Position numbers and translations under genes: made by a program
Notes under the pieces: model-generated
Seen by the model: only the letters and a program-made list of their open reading frames with translations
Told to the model about the DNA's origin: nothing
Databases searched by the model: none
Shown here: positions 33,678-41,974 of the stretch, piece by piece
Numbering within the stretch: the first letter of the stretch is position 1
Layout: the number at the start of each line of letters is the position of its first letter
Source of the DNA: Pseudomonadota bacterium
GTDB lineage: Bacteria > Pseudomonadota > Gammaproteobacteria > Steroidobacterales > Woeseiaceae
Reading direction: 5' to 3'
NCBI GenBank assembly: GCA_027621915.1
Contig: JAQCAD010000028.1
Coordinates: 1-41,974 of the forward strand
Length of the DNA stretch: 41,974 nt

Positions 33678-34136
33678 CTAATCCGCCTCGCGCCTGACCG
33701 CAGTCGCTAATACTTCAAACCGGGCGTTGAACAACAGGGCTCCCGAACCCAGGAATGCACGTGCAGGATATTCTTTCGTAAAGTAGGTTCTGTACACTGC
33801 ATTGAATGCACCGTAATGTGCGACATCCGAACAGAAAATCTGCACAAATACGAGATCATCCATCGTCATTCCAGCGGCTTCGACTTCCGCTTTGATCGCA
33901 TTCATGACCGCGCGAGCCTCATCAGCTGGATCTTCCGGGATTTTCCCGTCAACCAGGCCAAGCGACCCCGACACATAGAGTGTGTTGTTAGCCAAAACGG
34001 CGCCACTAAACGGCGGTACATTTTCGTCTGAAGCTGAACGTCCATGTATGTAAGCGCGTTCGTCCTCACCGGCGAACAGGCAACCGGAAAAAATGATACC
34101 GAGCGCTGCGATCGCTATTGCATTTCTTGCTTTCAT
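33678..34136 (-). CDS. Exported RidA (YjgF/YER057c/UK114) family protein
   Basis: A 152-residue Rid-family protein with an N-terminal export signal. AALGIIFSGC gives a possible lipobox with C19. The mature domain contains PPFSGAVLANNTLYVSGSLGLVDGKIPEDPADEARAVMNAIKAEVEAAGMTMDDLV and YPARAFLGSGALL, as in RidA. Rid proteins deaminate reactive enamines and use an Arg in YPAR to hold the substrate carboxylate; that Arg is present. The second family acid of the EIEAIA motif seems replaced (FEVLATA), so activity is uncertain. It follows the VPS10-like gene by 15 bases with an AGGGAGA ribosome site, so it is the second gene of that operon. Export of a RidA is unusual but known in some groups. Confidence 0.85.
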   Translation of the reverse strand: MKARNAIAIAALGIIFSGCLFAGEDERAYIHGRSASDENVPPFSGAVLANNTLYVSGSLGLVDGKIPEDPADEARAVMNAIKAEVEAAGMTMDDLVFVQIFCSDVAHYGAFNAVYRTYFTKEYPARAFLGSGALLFNARFEVLATAVRREAD

Positions 34137-34151
34137 TATTGATGTCTCCCT

Positions 34152-37100
34152 TTATTCTTCGGAAATCGAAACCAGATCGATACCCATTGATTGAATTTCG
34201 CTGTTCAGTGCGGGAACGTGCTCAGTCCACACTGCCTCAAGTTGCGCCAACTCAGACTGAATGGCCTTGCCGAGTTCGTCCCGAACGGCGATAGCCCCGA
34301 CGGTCGGCCTGGCATCGCCAACATCGACTGTTTTCATAAGGCTCGTTAACTTGTTGTTCAGACGGATCGGATAGTTAAGTGGATCCTGCCGACTCTCATT
34401 CTGAGTCTGGTACAGTGCCTCTTCGATCGGGTTGATCGTATCAATGAGTGCGCCGATTTCTGTCAGAAGTTCGGTCACCCTGCTATCTGGCGCCTCTTTT
34501 TCAAGTCTGATCATGAGCGCCTCGAGCTGCGATCGCAACTGACGCACTTTTCGAATCTCGGCGTGCGTAGTGGAAAGAAGTTCCCTGGACGACATGACGA
34601 AGTCAAACTGGGCGCGATAATCCGCTGCACTTGACGATGACCGCGGATCGGCAAGTACGTCAAAATTGACGTTGCGAGTCACATCACCAACAGTTAACTC
34701 CGCAAGATAGGTACCTGGCACTGCCCTGGGGCCCTCTCGCATGTCGGCCCACATGATCAGCTTGTCAAACCGCTCCATTCCCGGATACCGCAGATCCCAC
34801 ACAAACCGGTTGAGTCCTTGCAGAGACTCAAGCAATCGCGTCTCCGGCGGATCATCCGGATCTCGCTCACTCTCCTCTTCCTCGCTTGGCGGTGGTTTCC
34901 TTGTCCAGATCCAAATTGGTTCAGTACCCCTGGCTTCGAAGACCTTGAGTGATATTTCGGTTTCTGGTGCAAGATCCTCACCGAGCGAGTAATGAATGAC
35001 AACTCCAATCGGCGGATTCGTTCCTGCATTGTTCGGTTCGTCCGCGCGATCACCAGCGGTCAGCCGGTATGCCGGTCGTGGTTCATACAAGTGCAACATT
35101 GCGCGTTCAGTGGTTGAGTCCGCCTGGTGCAATACAGAGAGATCGTCGAGGATCCAGTAACCCCTGCCCTGTGTCGCAGCTATCAGATCCCTGTTCTTAA
35201 TCGACAGATCTGTGATTGGTGACAAAGGAAGGTTCAGTTGCAGCGATTTCCAGCTATTTCCGTCATCGAGAGAATAGTAAATCGCCTTTTCAGTTCCCGC
35301 GTAAAGCAACCCCCGGCGATCAGGATCCGCCCTGACGACACGGGTAAACTCATCGCCCGGAATTCCCTCGTCGATTCGCTGCCAGGTTCTTCCCCAGTCG
35401 AGCGTACGATAGAGATACGGACGAAAATCGTCGGACTTATATCGGGTCGCCGCAATGTAGGCACCGCCACGTTCAAATGGGTGTATATCGACGCTGTTGA
35501 TCTGCGCCCATTCCGGAAGGCCGGATGGTGTGACGTCCTGCCAGCTATCCCCGCCATTCCTCGTAACGTGGATACGTCCATCGTCGCTTCCGGTCCAGAA
35601 TACGCCGCGCTCGTGATGAGACTCGGCGATCGCGAATATCGTGCCGTAGTACTCGATGCTTGTATTGTCTTTGGTTATCGGACCGCCGGACGAACCCATT
35701 TTAGTCTTGTCATTGCGCGTAAGGTCCGGGCTGATCGTGTCCCAGGTCTGGCCCATATCGTCAGTGCGGAACAAAACATTTGCAGCAACATACAACACAT
35801 CGGGATCATGCACAGAAAATGCGATAGGAAAATTCCATTGGAACCGGTACTTCAGTTCTGCGGCACCCCACCCCATGGGATTGTCCGGCCAGACGTCGAT
35901 AGAACGAGTTTCTCCCGTACGATGATTGATGACTCGCAAATATCCACCGTAGGATCCGCCGACAACTATGTCCGGGTTATCGGGTTTCGCCACAATGTGA
36001 CCACTCTCGCCGCCCGCCGTTGGTTCCCAGTCGCGCACGCCGATCGAGTCGCCAACTGCCGATCGAGAGCGAATCCTGACTGCAGAATTATCCTGTTGGC
36101 CACCCAGCAATCGATACGGAAAATCATTATCTGTCGACACTCGATACATTTGAGCCGTCGGCTGGTTACTCTGGACCGACCATGTCTGGCCGCGATCAAA
36201 CGACACGTTCGCTCCGCCGTCGTTCGACTGAATCATGCGCAACGGGTCACCCGGATCGATCCAAAGATCATGATTGTCACCATGCGGCACATCGATTGTC
36301 GAAAAGCTTTTTCCGCCATCTTTTGAGTAGTGAAAATCCACGTTCAGTACATACAAGGATTCCTCGTCTGCAGGGTCCGCGTATATACGAGTGTAGTACC
36401 AGGCGCGTTGCCGGAGGTTCCGGTCCTCGTTCACCTTGCTCCAGGTCTTGCCGCCGTCTCTGGAACGAAACACACCGCCGTTTTCGGCTTCAATAATCGC
36501 ATAGACATTTTTATTATTCGTCGGTGAAACTGCGATACCACTGATGCCTATCGCACCCAGCGGCAGGCCGTCATTACGGGTCAACTCCTCCCATGTATCG
36601 CCACCATCAACACTCTTGTAAATTCCTGACCCTTCGCCACCGCTTTCAAGGCTGTAAGGCGTGCGCAGAATTCTCCAGAAGCTGGCATAGAGTATTCGCG
36701 GATTAGTCGGATCCATAGCCAGGTCAACGGCGCCGACCTCATCGCTGACAAACAAGACGCGTTGCCAGGTCGTGCCGCCGTCAACCGACCGGTACACGCC
36801 ACGTTCGTCGTTCGGGCCGAACAGGTGACCCATCACCGCGGCATAGACGAGGTCCGGGTTTTTCGGGTGAATGCGAAGTCGCGAAATGTGTTGCGAATCA
36901 GTAAGCCCGATTCTTGACCAGGTATCTCCCGCATCTGTTGATTTCCACATGCCGTCGCCAGGAGATACGTTCCCACGCACCGTTTTCTCCCCGCCACCGA
37001 CATAGACAACATTCGGGTCCCACTCCGAAACCGCGACCGCGCCGATCGAACCACCAAAAAATCCGTCAGAAACGTTCTGCCAGGATTGACCGCTGTTCTT

Positions 37101-37319
37101 CGTTTTCCAGACGCCACCGCCGGTCGAGCCGAAATAATAGGTTTCACGATCTGCGGCGATGCCTGCGACCGCAGCGGAGCGACCACCGCGATAAGGCCCA
37201 ACTTCGCGCCACTCCAGCGCGCGAAGATTGGCGGGAAAATTGCTGCGATCAATATCAGCGTATACAGTTATCGGCACACAAAAAAACAGGATCAGACTAA
37301 CCGAACCAAATCGGCGCAT
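34152..37319 (-). CDS. Secreted Asp-box (VPS10/sortilin-like) protein
   Basis: A 1055-residue exported protein (signal peptide about 1-21, ending TVYA). Residues 20-780 are made of beta-propeller blades, shown by about ten Asp-box motifs such as WKTKNSGQSW, WKSTDAGDTW, YRSVDGGTTW, YKSVDGGDTW, FRSRDGGKTW and YRTLDWGRTW. This is the VPS10/sortilin-type multi-blade propeller found in bacterial secreted proteins. Residues 800-1055 form a separate domain, with GLNRFVWDLRYPGMERFD and GTYLAELTVGDVTRNVNFDVLADPRSS, then helices. Likely cell-surface or periplasmic binding or glycosidase-like function; no catalytic site is recognised. GGGGGAG lies before ATG 37317-37319. It is followed by the RidA gene. 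Confidence 0.9.
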   Translation of the reverse strand: MRRFGSVSLILFFCVPITVYADIDRSNFPANLRALEWREVGPYRGGRSAAVAGIAADRETYYFGSTGGGVWKTKNSGQSWQNVSDGFFGGSIGAVAVSEWDPNVVYVGGGEKTVRGNVSPGDGMWKSTDAGDTWSRIGLTDSQHISRLRIHPKNPDLVYAAVMGHLFGPNDERGVYRSVDGGTTWQRVLFVSDEVGAVDLAMDPTNPRILYASFWRILRTPYSLESGGEGSGIYKSVDGGDTWEELTRNDGLPLGAIGISGIAVSPTNNKNVYAIIEAENGGVFRSRDGGKTWSKVNEDRNLRQRAWYYTRIYADPADEESLYVLNVDFHYSKDGGKSFSTIDVPHGDNHDLWIDPGDPLRMIQSNDGGANVSFDRGQTWSVQSNQPTAQMYRVSTDNDFPYRLLGGQQDNSAVRIRSRSAVGDSIGVRDWEPTAGGESGHIVAKPDNPDIVVGGSYGGYLRVINHRTGETRSIDVWPDNPMGWGAAELKYRFQWNFPIAFSVHDPDVLYVAANVLFRTDDMGQTWDTISPDLTRNDKTKMGSSGGPITKDNTSIEYYGTIFAIAESHHERGVFWTGSDDGRIHVTRNGGDSWQDVTPSGLPEWAQINSVDIHPFERGGAYIAATRYKSDDFRPYLYRTLDWGRTWQRIDEGIPGDEFTRVVRADPDRRGLLYAGTEKAIYYSLDDGNSWKSLQLNLPLSPITDLSIKNRDLIAATQGRGYWILDDLSVLHQADSTTERAMLHLYEPRPAYRLTAGDRADEPNNAGTNPPIGVVIHYSLGEDLAPETEISLKVFEARGTEPIWIWTRKPPPSEEEESERDPDDPPETRLLESLQGLNRFVWDLRYPGMERFDKLIMWADMREGPRAVPGTYLAELTVGDVTRNVNFDVLADPRSSSSAADYRAQFDFVMSSRELLSTTHAEIRKVRQLRSQLEALMIRLEKEAPDSRVTELLTEIGALIDTINPIEEALYQTQNESRQDPLNYPIRLNNKLTSLMKTVDVGDARPTVGAIAVRDELGKAIQSELAQLEAVWTEHVPALNSEIQSMGIDLVSISEE

Positions 37320-37434
37320 GAAATACTCCCCCATATTTTTCTAATTTTGTTGCGGCAACTTTACTACTAATTTGTCGCCAATCCACGTGATATGCCGTAA
37401 TCTTTGCAGCTCAAGAAGTAGGAGAAACTGCGAA

Positions 37435-38901
37435 ATGTCCAATACCACCTTTCGATTCGGGTTCCTGTCCATCTCTGTCGCCATGCTGATTGCAGGGTGT
37501 GGACAAGATGCGACTGAAACTACGGTAACAAACACATCCGAGGAAGCGGCCCCGACTTCTGGCTCCGGTTTGCTGCCACATCAGGAACTGGCCCGGGAGA
37601 TTCTCAGGGAACTTATCGAGATTGATACGACTAACAGCAAAGGTGACAACACTGCTGCGGCCCAGGCAATGGCTAATCGCCTGCTTGCTGCGGGATTTCC
37701 GGCCGAGGATGTCCAGGTGCTGGCACCTGTGGACAGAAAGGGTAACCTCGTCGCGAGATATCGAGGGCGGGATTCTGGTCGCAAACCGCTGCTCCTGCTC
37801 GCGCACATTGACGTTGTAGAAGCCGATCCGGCCGACTGGACACTCGATCCATTTACATTCATCGAACAGGACGGCTACTACTATGGCCGGGGCACGACAG
37901 ATGACAAGGATGAAGCGGCTATACATATCGCGAATTTCATCCGATTAAAGGAGGAAGGCTACCAACCTGACAGGGACATCATCGTTGCACTGACCGCCGA
38001 CGAAGAAGGCGGACCAAACAATGGAGTCCAATGGTTACTGGAAAACCATGCCGAGCTGATTGATGCCGAATACGCGCTGAACGAAGGCGGCGGCGGATCG
38101 ATGAAGAACGGCATTCATGTAGCCAACGCTGTTCAGGCCAGCGAAAAAGTATTTCAGTCATTTATCCTTGAATCGACGAATCCAGGCGGACACAGTTCGC
38201 TTCCGATCAAGGACAATGCAATTTACCACCTGGCAGACGCGCTGGTTCGTATTCGCAATTACGATTTTCCCGTAAGTCTCAATGAGGTAACGCAACTGTT
38301 CTTCGCGCGCTCGGCCGAACTCGAAGGCGGAGATTTGGCTAATGCGATGCGTGGCGTGTTGCAAAGCCCGCCCGATTCGTCCTCCATTGCTTATCTGGAA
38401 GATACGCCGTATTACAACTCTCGCTTACGTACCACCTGTGTTGCAACAATGCTCGATGCGGGCCACGCGGAAAACGCTCTGCCACAGCGCGCGCGTGCAA
38501 CGGTCAATTGTCGTGTGCTGCCGGGTGCTTCGATCGACGCCGTGCACGATACGCTGGAAACCGTCATCGGCGACCCAAAAGTATCCGTTACTCGCATAGC
38601 CGACGCAAAGCCTTCACCGCCGTCTGCGCTGACTGAAGAAATGCTCGGTGCCATTGAGGCAATTACCGAAGATATGTGGCCTGGTGTACCTGTCATTCCA
38701 ACGATGAGTACCGGAGCCACCGACGGGCTTTACCTGCGTATTGCCGGCATACCCGTATATGGCGTGTCCGGATTGTTTGGCGACATCGATGATGTTCGCG
38801 CACATGGTCAAAACGAACGCATTCGTATCGAGTCCTATTTCGAAGGACAGGAATTCCTTTATCGCCTGACAAAAGACCTGACGCGCACGGATACCAGGTA
38901 G
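37435..38901 (+). CDS. M20-family metallopeptidase, lipoprotein
   Basis: A 488-residue zinc peptidase of the M20/M28-like family (ArgE/DapE/carboxypeptidase-G2 relatives). Lipobox LIAGC places the lipidated cysteine at C22. Metal ligands: H124 and D126 in LLAHIDVVEADP, D156 in GRGTTDDKDEAA, catalytic E190 and ligand E191 in TADEEGG, and a later His in HGQNERI near 476. The dimerisation (lid) domain is residues about 225-345. The predicted location is the periplasmic face of the membrane, where it would trim peptides. AGGAGA precedes ATG 37435. The stop lies 10 bases before the SDR gene, implying an operon. Confidence 0.93.
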   Translation: MSNTTFRFGFLSISVAMLIAGCGQDATETTVTNTSEEAAPTSGSGLLPHQELAREILRELIEIDTTNSKGDNTAAAQAMANRLLAAGFPAEDVQVLAPVDRKGNLVARYRGRDSGRKPLLLLAHIDVVEADPADWTLDPFTFIEQDGYYYGRGTTDDKDEAAIHIANFIRLKEEGYQPDRDIIVALTADEEGGPNNGVQWLLENHAELIDAEYALNEGGGGSMKNGIHVANAVQASEKVFQSFILESTNPGGHSSLPIKDNAIYHLADALVRIRNYDFPVSLNEVTQLFFARSAELEGGDLANAMRGVLQSPPDSSSIAYLEDTPYYNSRLRTTCVATMLDAGHAENALPQRARATVNCRVLPGASIDAVHDTLETVIGDPKVSVTRIADAKPSPPSALTEEMLGAIEAITEDMWPGVPVIPTMSTGATDGLYLRIAGIPVYGVSGLFGDIDDVRAHGQNERIRIESYFEGQEFLYRLTKDLTRTDTR

Positions 38902-38911
38902 GGGAACGCCA

Positions 38912-39571
38912 ATGGCTACAGTTCTGGTGACCGGCTGCAATCGTGGCATCGGGCTCGAAGTTTGCCGGCAATTTCATCAACGCGGCGACAGCGTAATCGC
39001 AGTCTGCAGGAATGCCAGCACAGCGCTGAAGTCGCTGGGCGTTCGGATCATCGATGGAGTCGATGTAACCGACGACGACGACGTCAACAAACTGGCGGAA
39101 GCTTTGCAAGGCGAAACTATCGACATTCTGCTCAACAATGCGGGCATTTTCCACCGCGACACCATTGACTCGGTTGACTACGACGACATGCTCGAACAGT
39201 ACCGGGTTAACACGATCGGGCCGCTGCGCGTCACGCGCGCGTTGCGTGGCAACCTGACAAAGGGATCAAAGGTTGGCATTGTGACCAGTCGCGTCGGCTC
39301 GATCAAAGACAACGAGTCTGGCGACTACTATGGTTACCGCGCATCAAAATCCGCCGCGAACATGGTCGGCATGAACCTGCACCATGACCTCTCACCGGAT
39401 GGAATCGCTGTCGCATTGCTGCATCCTGGCTATGTCGCGACGGATATGACAGGTGGCGGCGGTATTTCGCCGGTCGAATCCGCGAGCGGCCTTGTTGAAC
39501 GACTCGACGAATTGAATCTCGGCAATAGCGGCGGCTTCTGGCATGCCGAGGGCTATTCTCTGCCCTGGTGA
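38912..39571 (+). CDS. Short-chain dehydrogenase/reductase
   Basis: A 219-residue classical SDR. The nucleotide motif is TGCNRGIG at residues 7-14, NNAG at 75-78, and the catalytic YRASK at 142-146 (Y142, K146) with Ser in TSRVGS at 125-130. It is short for the family and lacks much after the active site, as seen in sepiapterin/CsgA-like SDRs. The reaction is NAD(P)-dependent oxidation or reduction of an unknown alcohol or carbonyl. A ribosome site GGGGAA lies before ATG 38912, ten bases after the M20 stop. It converges with the M18 peptidase gene. Confidence 0.92.
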   Translation: MATVLVTGCNRGIGLEVCRQFHQRGDSVIAVCRNASTALKSLGVRIIDGVDVTDDDDVNKLAEALQGETIDILLNNAGIFHRDTIDSVDYDDMLEQYRVNTIGPLRVTRALRGNLTKGSKVGIVTSRVGSIKDNESGDYYGYRASKSAANMVGMNLHHDLSPDGIAVALLHPGYVATDMTGGGGISPVESASGLVERLDELNLGNSGGFWHAEGYSLPW

Positions 39572-39575
39572 CGGT

Positions 39576-41015
39576 TCAATCCGCAGCTTTGTAAAACGCG
39601 TTCATAGCCCGGAACAACATGTGAACGTCCGACTTTGAGCTGAGTGCATACGTCGAGTGAATCGACAACAATGGAATACCGTAATCGATCACTTCCATAT
39701 TGTCCTTCGAAAGCGAATTGCCAATCGTACCGCCTGATGCCCTGCCTTTGTACGTTGCTGTCTGCCAGACAACGCCGGCCCCGTCGAGGTAGCCACGATT
39801 CCAGGCAATGAATTCCGAATTTGCGTTGAACCCACCGCCATACAACTTGAAATTGACGCCGTGTCCGAGTCGGGGTGCGTTACCGGGCTCCCAGACGTCT
39901 GGATAAGTCGGATGAATACCCGGATTGACATCGGACGAAACCACTTTGGTTTTACGCAGCGCCTGACGCAGGTCATAGTCGCTATAACGGTCGCCCTGCT
40001 GTCTATAAATGAGTTCACTCATGAGATCAACAAGGTAGGTCGACTGGGCGCCCGTATTGTTGACGTTACCGACCTCTTCGTTGTCAACAAGAAATGCGAG
40101 CGACGTTCTGCGGGGGGTAGCCTGTTCGATGATCGCGCGAAGAGCGGTGTATGAGGACAGTTTGTCGTCCTGACCGTATATTGCCATCAGGCTGCGATCA
40201 AAACCGACATCTCTTGGCGCCATCGCCGGCACAAGCACAAGTTCAGCCGAAACCAAATCGTCTTTCTCGATACTATATTCGCTGGCCAGATACGAGAGCA
40301 CGGCGTCAGACACCGAATTTTCCTCATTCGGAATTGACCCGATAATTGGATCCAGCTCCTCACCCATGATTACGTCCCTGTTCATCCGCTCGCGATAATC
40401 GTGATCAACATGCGGTGACAAATCGGGAATAACAAAAACCGGATCTTTCGGATCCAGACCAACTGAAATTTGTACACGAGACCCGTCTTTCTTATCAACA
40501 TGACCGACGAGTGCCAGCGGTATATTCACCCACTGATAATTCTTGATGCCACCATGCCGGTAGGTCTGAAAAAGCGCGAATCCCTCCATTTCATAAAGCG
40601 GCCGCGCCTTGAGCTCCAGTCGTGGTGAGTCTACGTGTGCACCAACGACGCGAAAGCCATCCCGGAAAGGCTCAGTACCAACGACGATCAAAGTGATCGT
40701 CCGATCACGGTTAACGTCATAGAATTTCGCACCTGGCCGCAGGTTGCTGTCGGCGGTCAATTCACGAAATCCTGCAGCTCGAGCGACCTTGATCGCTTCG
40801 GTGACAAAACTGAGCTCAGTTTTGGCACTGGACATAAATGCCTTGTAGTCCTCAGCGAACGCAAGTACGTCCCGCCGCTCATCTGCGGAGAGCCCTACCC
40901 ATGCAGGTTTGACCGCATCATCGACCTCATCGTCCTGTGCCCATCCCGCAATCGGCGAAATCGCAAAAGTACCAGCAAGAATGAAAATGCGAATCGCGCG
41001 GCTATTTGAATTCAT
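39576..41015 (-). CDS. Exported M18-family aminopeptidase
   Basis: A 479-residue aspartyl-aminopeptidase-like M18 enzyme, with a signal peptide (about 1-26, ending AGWA). Metal ligands: H127 and D129 in GAHVDSPR, D283 in GQDDKLSS, E313 and E314 in DNEEVGN, and His in LLSIHSTY near 453. SSDVNPGIHP also fits the family. M18 enzymes are usually cytosolic, so a periplasmic form is notable. They remove acidic or other N-terminal residues as large oligomers. The stop lies 5 bases from the SDR gene (convergent). The nearby M20 lipoprotein suggests this part of the window serves extracellular peptide use. Confidence 0.93.
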   Translation of the reverse strand: MNSNSRAIRIFILAGTFAISPIAGWAQDDEVDDAVKPAWVGLSADERRDVLAFAEDYKAFMSSAKTELSFVTEAIKVARAAGFRELTADSNLRPGAKFYDVNRDRTITLIVVGTEPFRDGFRVVGAHVDSPRLELKARPLYEMEGFALFQTYRHGGIKNYQWVNIPLALVGHVDKKDGSRVQISVGLDPKDPVFVIPDLSPHVDHDYRERMNRDVIMGEELDPIIGSIPNEENSVSDAVLSYLASEYSIEKDDLVSAELVLVPAMAPRDVGFDRSLMAIYGQDDKLSSYTALRAIIEQATPRRTSLAFLVDNEEVGNVNNTGAQSTYLVDLMSELIYRQQGDRYSDYDLRQALRKTKVVSSDVNPGIHPTYPDVWEPGNAPRLGHGVNFKLYGGGFNANSEFIAWNRGYLDGAGVVWQTATYKGRASGGTIGNSLSKDNMEVIDYGIPLLSIHSTYALSSKSDVHMLFRAMNAFYKAAD

Positions 41016-41097
41016 GAATTATCCTACGTTTATCGTACAGACTGGTCGGCAAGAATAATGTTTTGTCTGCCAACAGGCAAAAGGAGACGTACTATCG

Positions 41098-41946
41098 TCA
41101 TTCCCGGCGCTTGAACATGCAGGCCTCAAGATCATCCGTTGGTACTTCATCCAGCCACTCTGGTTTTCTGAAGTTTCTTTTGATACCCCGCGCAAGCTTT
41201 CCGATCTGGGCGCCATCGACAATGCGGTGATCAAATGTGCCGGTCAATGGCAATATGGTCCTGATGACAATCTCGCCGTTCCTGACAACTGGCTTCTCTT
41301 CGATCTTTCCCAGGACAATTACGGCAGGTACTTTTGCAGCCGGCATCAGCCCCGTCATGCCCGTTGTCAGGCCATGACTGCCGATGTCCGAAACGACAAA
41401 TGATCCGAAGCTATTGGCCGAAAGGCCCAGCGCATTGATTTCGAAACCCATGTCAACCGTGATCCATTTCAACAAGCGAAATACAGGTCGTCGGAACGGC
41501 CATGGAATGGCATTCAACAGGTACTTGTTCTGCGCTGCCTTCGATTCCTCTCCACCGCGAGCTTTTCGTGCCTTTGCGCCAATTTCCTCTGCAATTGATG
41601 TGACTGTGCGCGCGTGAGCATCTTTGATGATGACCGAAGTTACCCCTTCGTCGCCCATCGCAACCGGCACCATGACATCCAGGCGCTCCCGCCCGACCAC
41701 GCCACCCCGACGAATAAAGCAATTGAGTTCGGGCACGTCAAACGCGACAACTCTTGCGAGAACCGCCACTGCCACGTGCACCATGGTGATCTTGACACCC
41801 GCCTCGCGCTTTTCCTGCATGAATCGCCTGGCGTCCGTCACGTCGATGTCGAGCGTTCCATAAACTCTCGAATCGGTCGGCGTCGTGTAAATAGCGGCGG
41901 AAGTTACTCGCCATGGGGTGTTAAACTCGTCCATCCGGTAAAGCAT
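41098..41946 (-). CDS. Stand-alone 2-oxoacid dehydrogenase acyltransferase-like protein
   Basis: A 282-residue protein made only of a CoA-dependent acyltransferase catalytic domain like the core of E2 (dihydrolipoamide acyltransferase). The catalytic HRIVDG is at residues 240-245 with H240 and D244, in the FDHRIVDGAQIG context. No lipoyl or subunit-binding domain precedes it. An internal insert (about 125-160, with IPWPFRRPVFRLLKWITVD) differs from E2 and recalls polyketide-like or uncharacterised transferases. It may transfer acyl groups from CoA to an unknown acceptor. The start is uncertain: Met1 at 41946 or Met5 at 41934, neither with a strong ribosome site. Confidence 0.85.
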   Translation of the reverse strand: MLYRMDEFNTPWRVTSAAIYTTPTDSRVYGTLDIDVTDARRFMQEKREAGVKITMVHVAVAVLARVVAFDVPELNCFIRRGGVVGRERLDVMVPVAMGDEGVTSVIIKDAHARTVTSIAEEIGAKARKARGGEESKAAQNKYLLNAIPWPFRRPVFRLLKWITVDMGFEINALGLSANSFGSFVVSDIGSHGLTTGMTGLMPAAKVPAVIVLGKIEEKPVVRNGEIVIRTILPLTGTFDHRIVDGAQIGKLARGIKRNFRKPEWLDEVPTDDLEACMFKRRE

Positions 41947-41974
41947 AGCGATTTACCGGCCAAATCAAAACCGG

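Noticed and set aside
41061-41082. TTTTGTCTG/CAGGCAAAA hairpin between the M18 and acyltransferase genes
   Set aside because: Nine pairs with one wobble, but no T-run on either strand, so I do not call it a terminator.

Overview
The window reads as chromosomal DNA of a free-living, Gram-negative gammaproteobacterium. The case rests on many Sec-type signal peptides and lipoboxes, an outer-membrane beta-barrel protein ending in Phe, a LolD/FtsX-type ABC system, an RhlE-type helicase and DUF6152/DUF6065-type proteins. The base composition looks moderately GC-rich by eye. A marine or sediment heterotroph of the Woeseiaceae/Steroidobacter type is my best guess, but this is inference from gene families and there is no rRNA or marker gene to confirm it. 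I saw no rRNA, tRNA, CRISPR array, prophage or complete insertion sequence. Genes are packed on both strands and no gene-free stretch exceeds about 300 bases.

Layout. Positions 1-3950 hold a DUF3592 membrane protein, a small exported protein, a cold-shock protein with a long leader and a strong terminator, an NYN-domain nuclease, and a DUF6152 gene paired with a secreted partner. Positions 3984-9400 hold two divergent DAO-type FAD oxidoreductases, the right one followed by an NhaC-family antiporter (probable amino-acid or amine catabolism), then an exported protein and a broken cupin gene. Positions 9537-13240 hold rhlE, a dispersed GGGGTCAGAGCCC-type repeat, DUF6065, an exported DsrE-like protein and a pirin. 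Positions 13397-19500 hold a DUF2785 protein, a CrtI/retinol-saturase-like oxidoreductase, a glutathione transferase, an outer-membrane barrel, DUF1697, a rhomboid protease and a DUF2167 protein. Positions 19753-23330 hold an apparently exported F420-reductase-like Rossmann protein and a large ExeA-like ATPase with a repeat-containing low-complexity tail.

Positions 23381-27784 hold an AttEFGH-like operon (ABC ATPase, double-FtsX permease, CrtC/AttH lipoprotein) whose genes overlap. Positions 27928-31080 hold an internally duplicated secreted protein, an exported alpha/beta hydrolase, a META-domain protein and an orphan ParA. Positions 31297-37319 hold a cupin, a membrane TPR protein with a TolB-like domain, a second copy of the dispersed repeat forming a hairpin, and a two-gene unit of a secreted Asp-box/VPS10-like protein and an exported RidA-like protein. 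Positions 37435-41946 hold an M20 peptidase lipoprotein, an SDR, an exported M18 peptidase and a stand-alone 2-oxoacid-dehydrogenase-type acyltransferase domain.

The common thread is envelope and periplasmic function: exported peptidases, hydrolases, redox proteins and lipoproteins, as expected of an organism living on proteinaceous organic matter. I did not find a convincing new multi-gene system. The most interesting leads are the ExeA-like ATPase with its repeat tail, the exported forms of normally cytoplasmic folds (Rossmann/F420, RidA, M18, DsrE), the duplicated cysteine-containing protein and the dispersed repeat.
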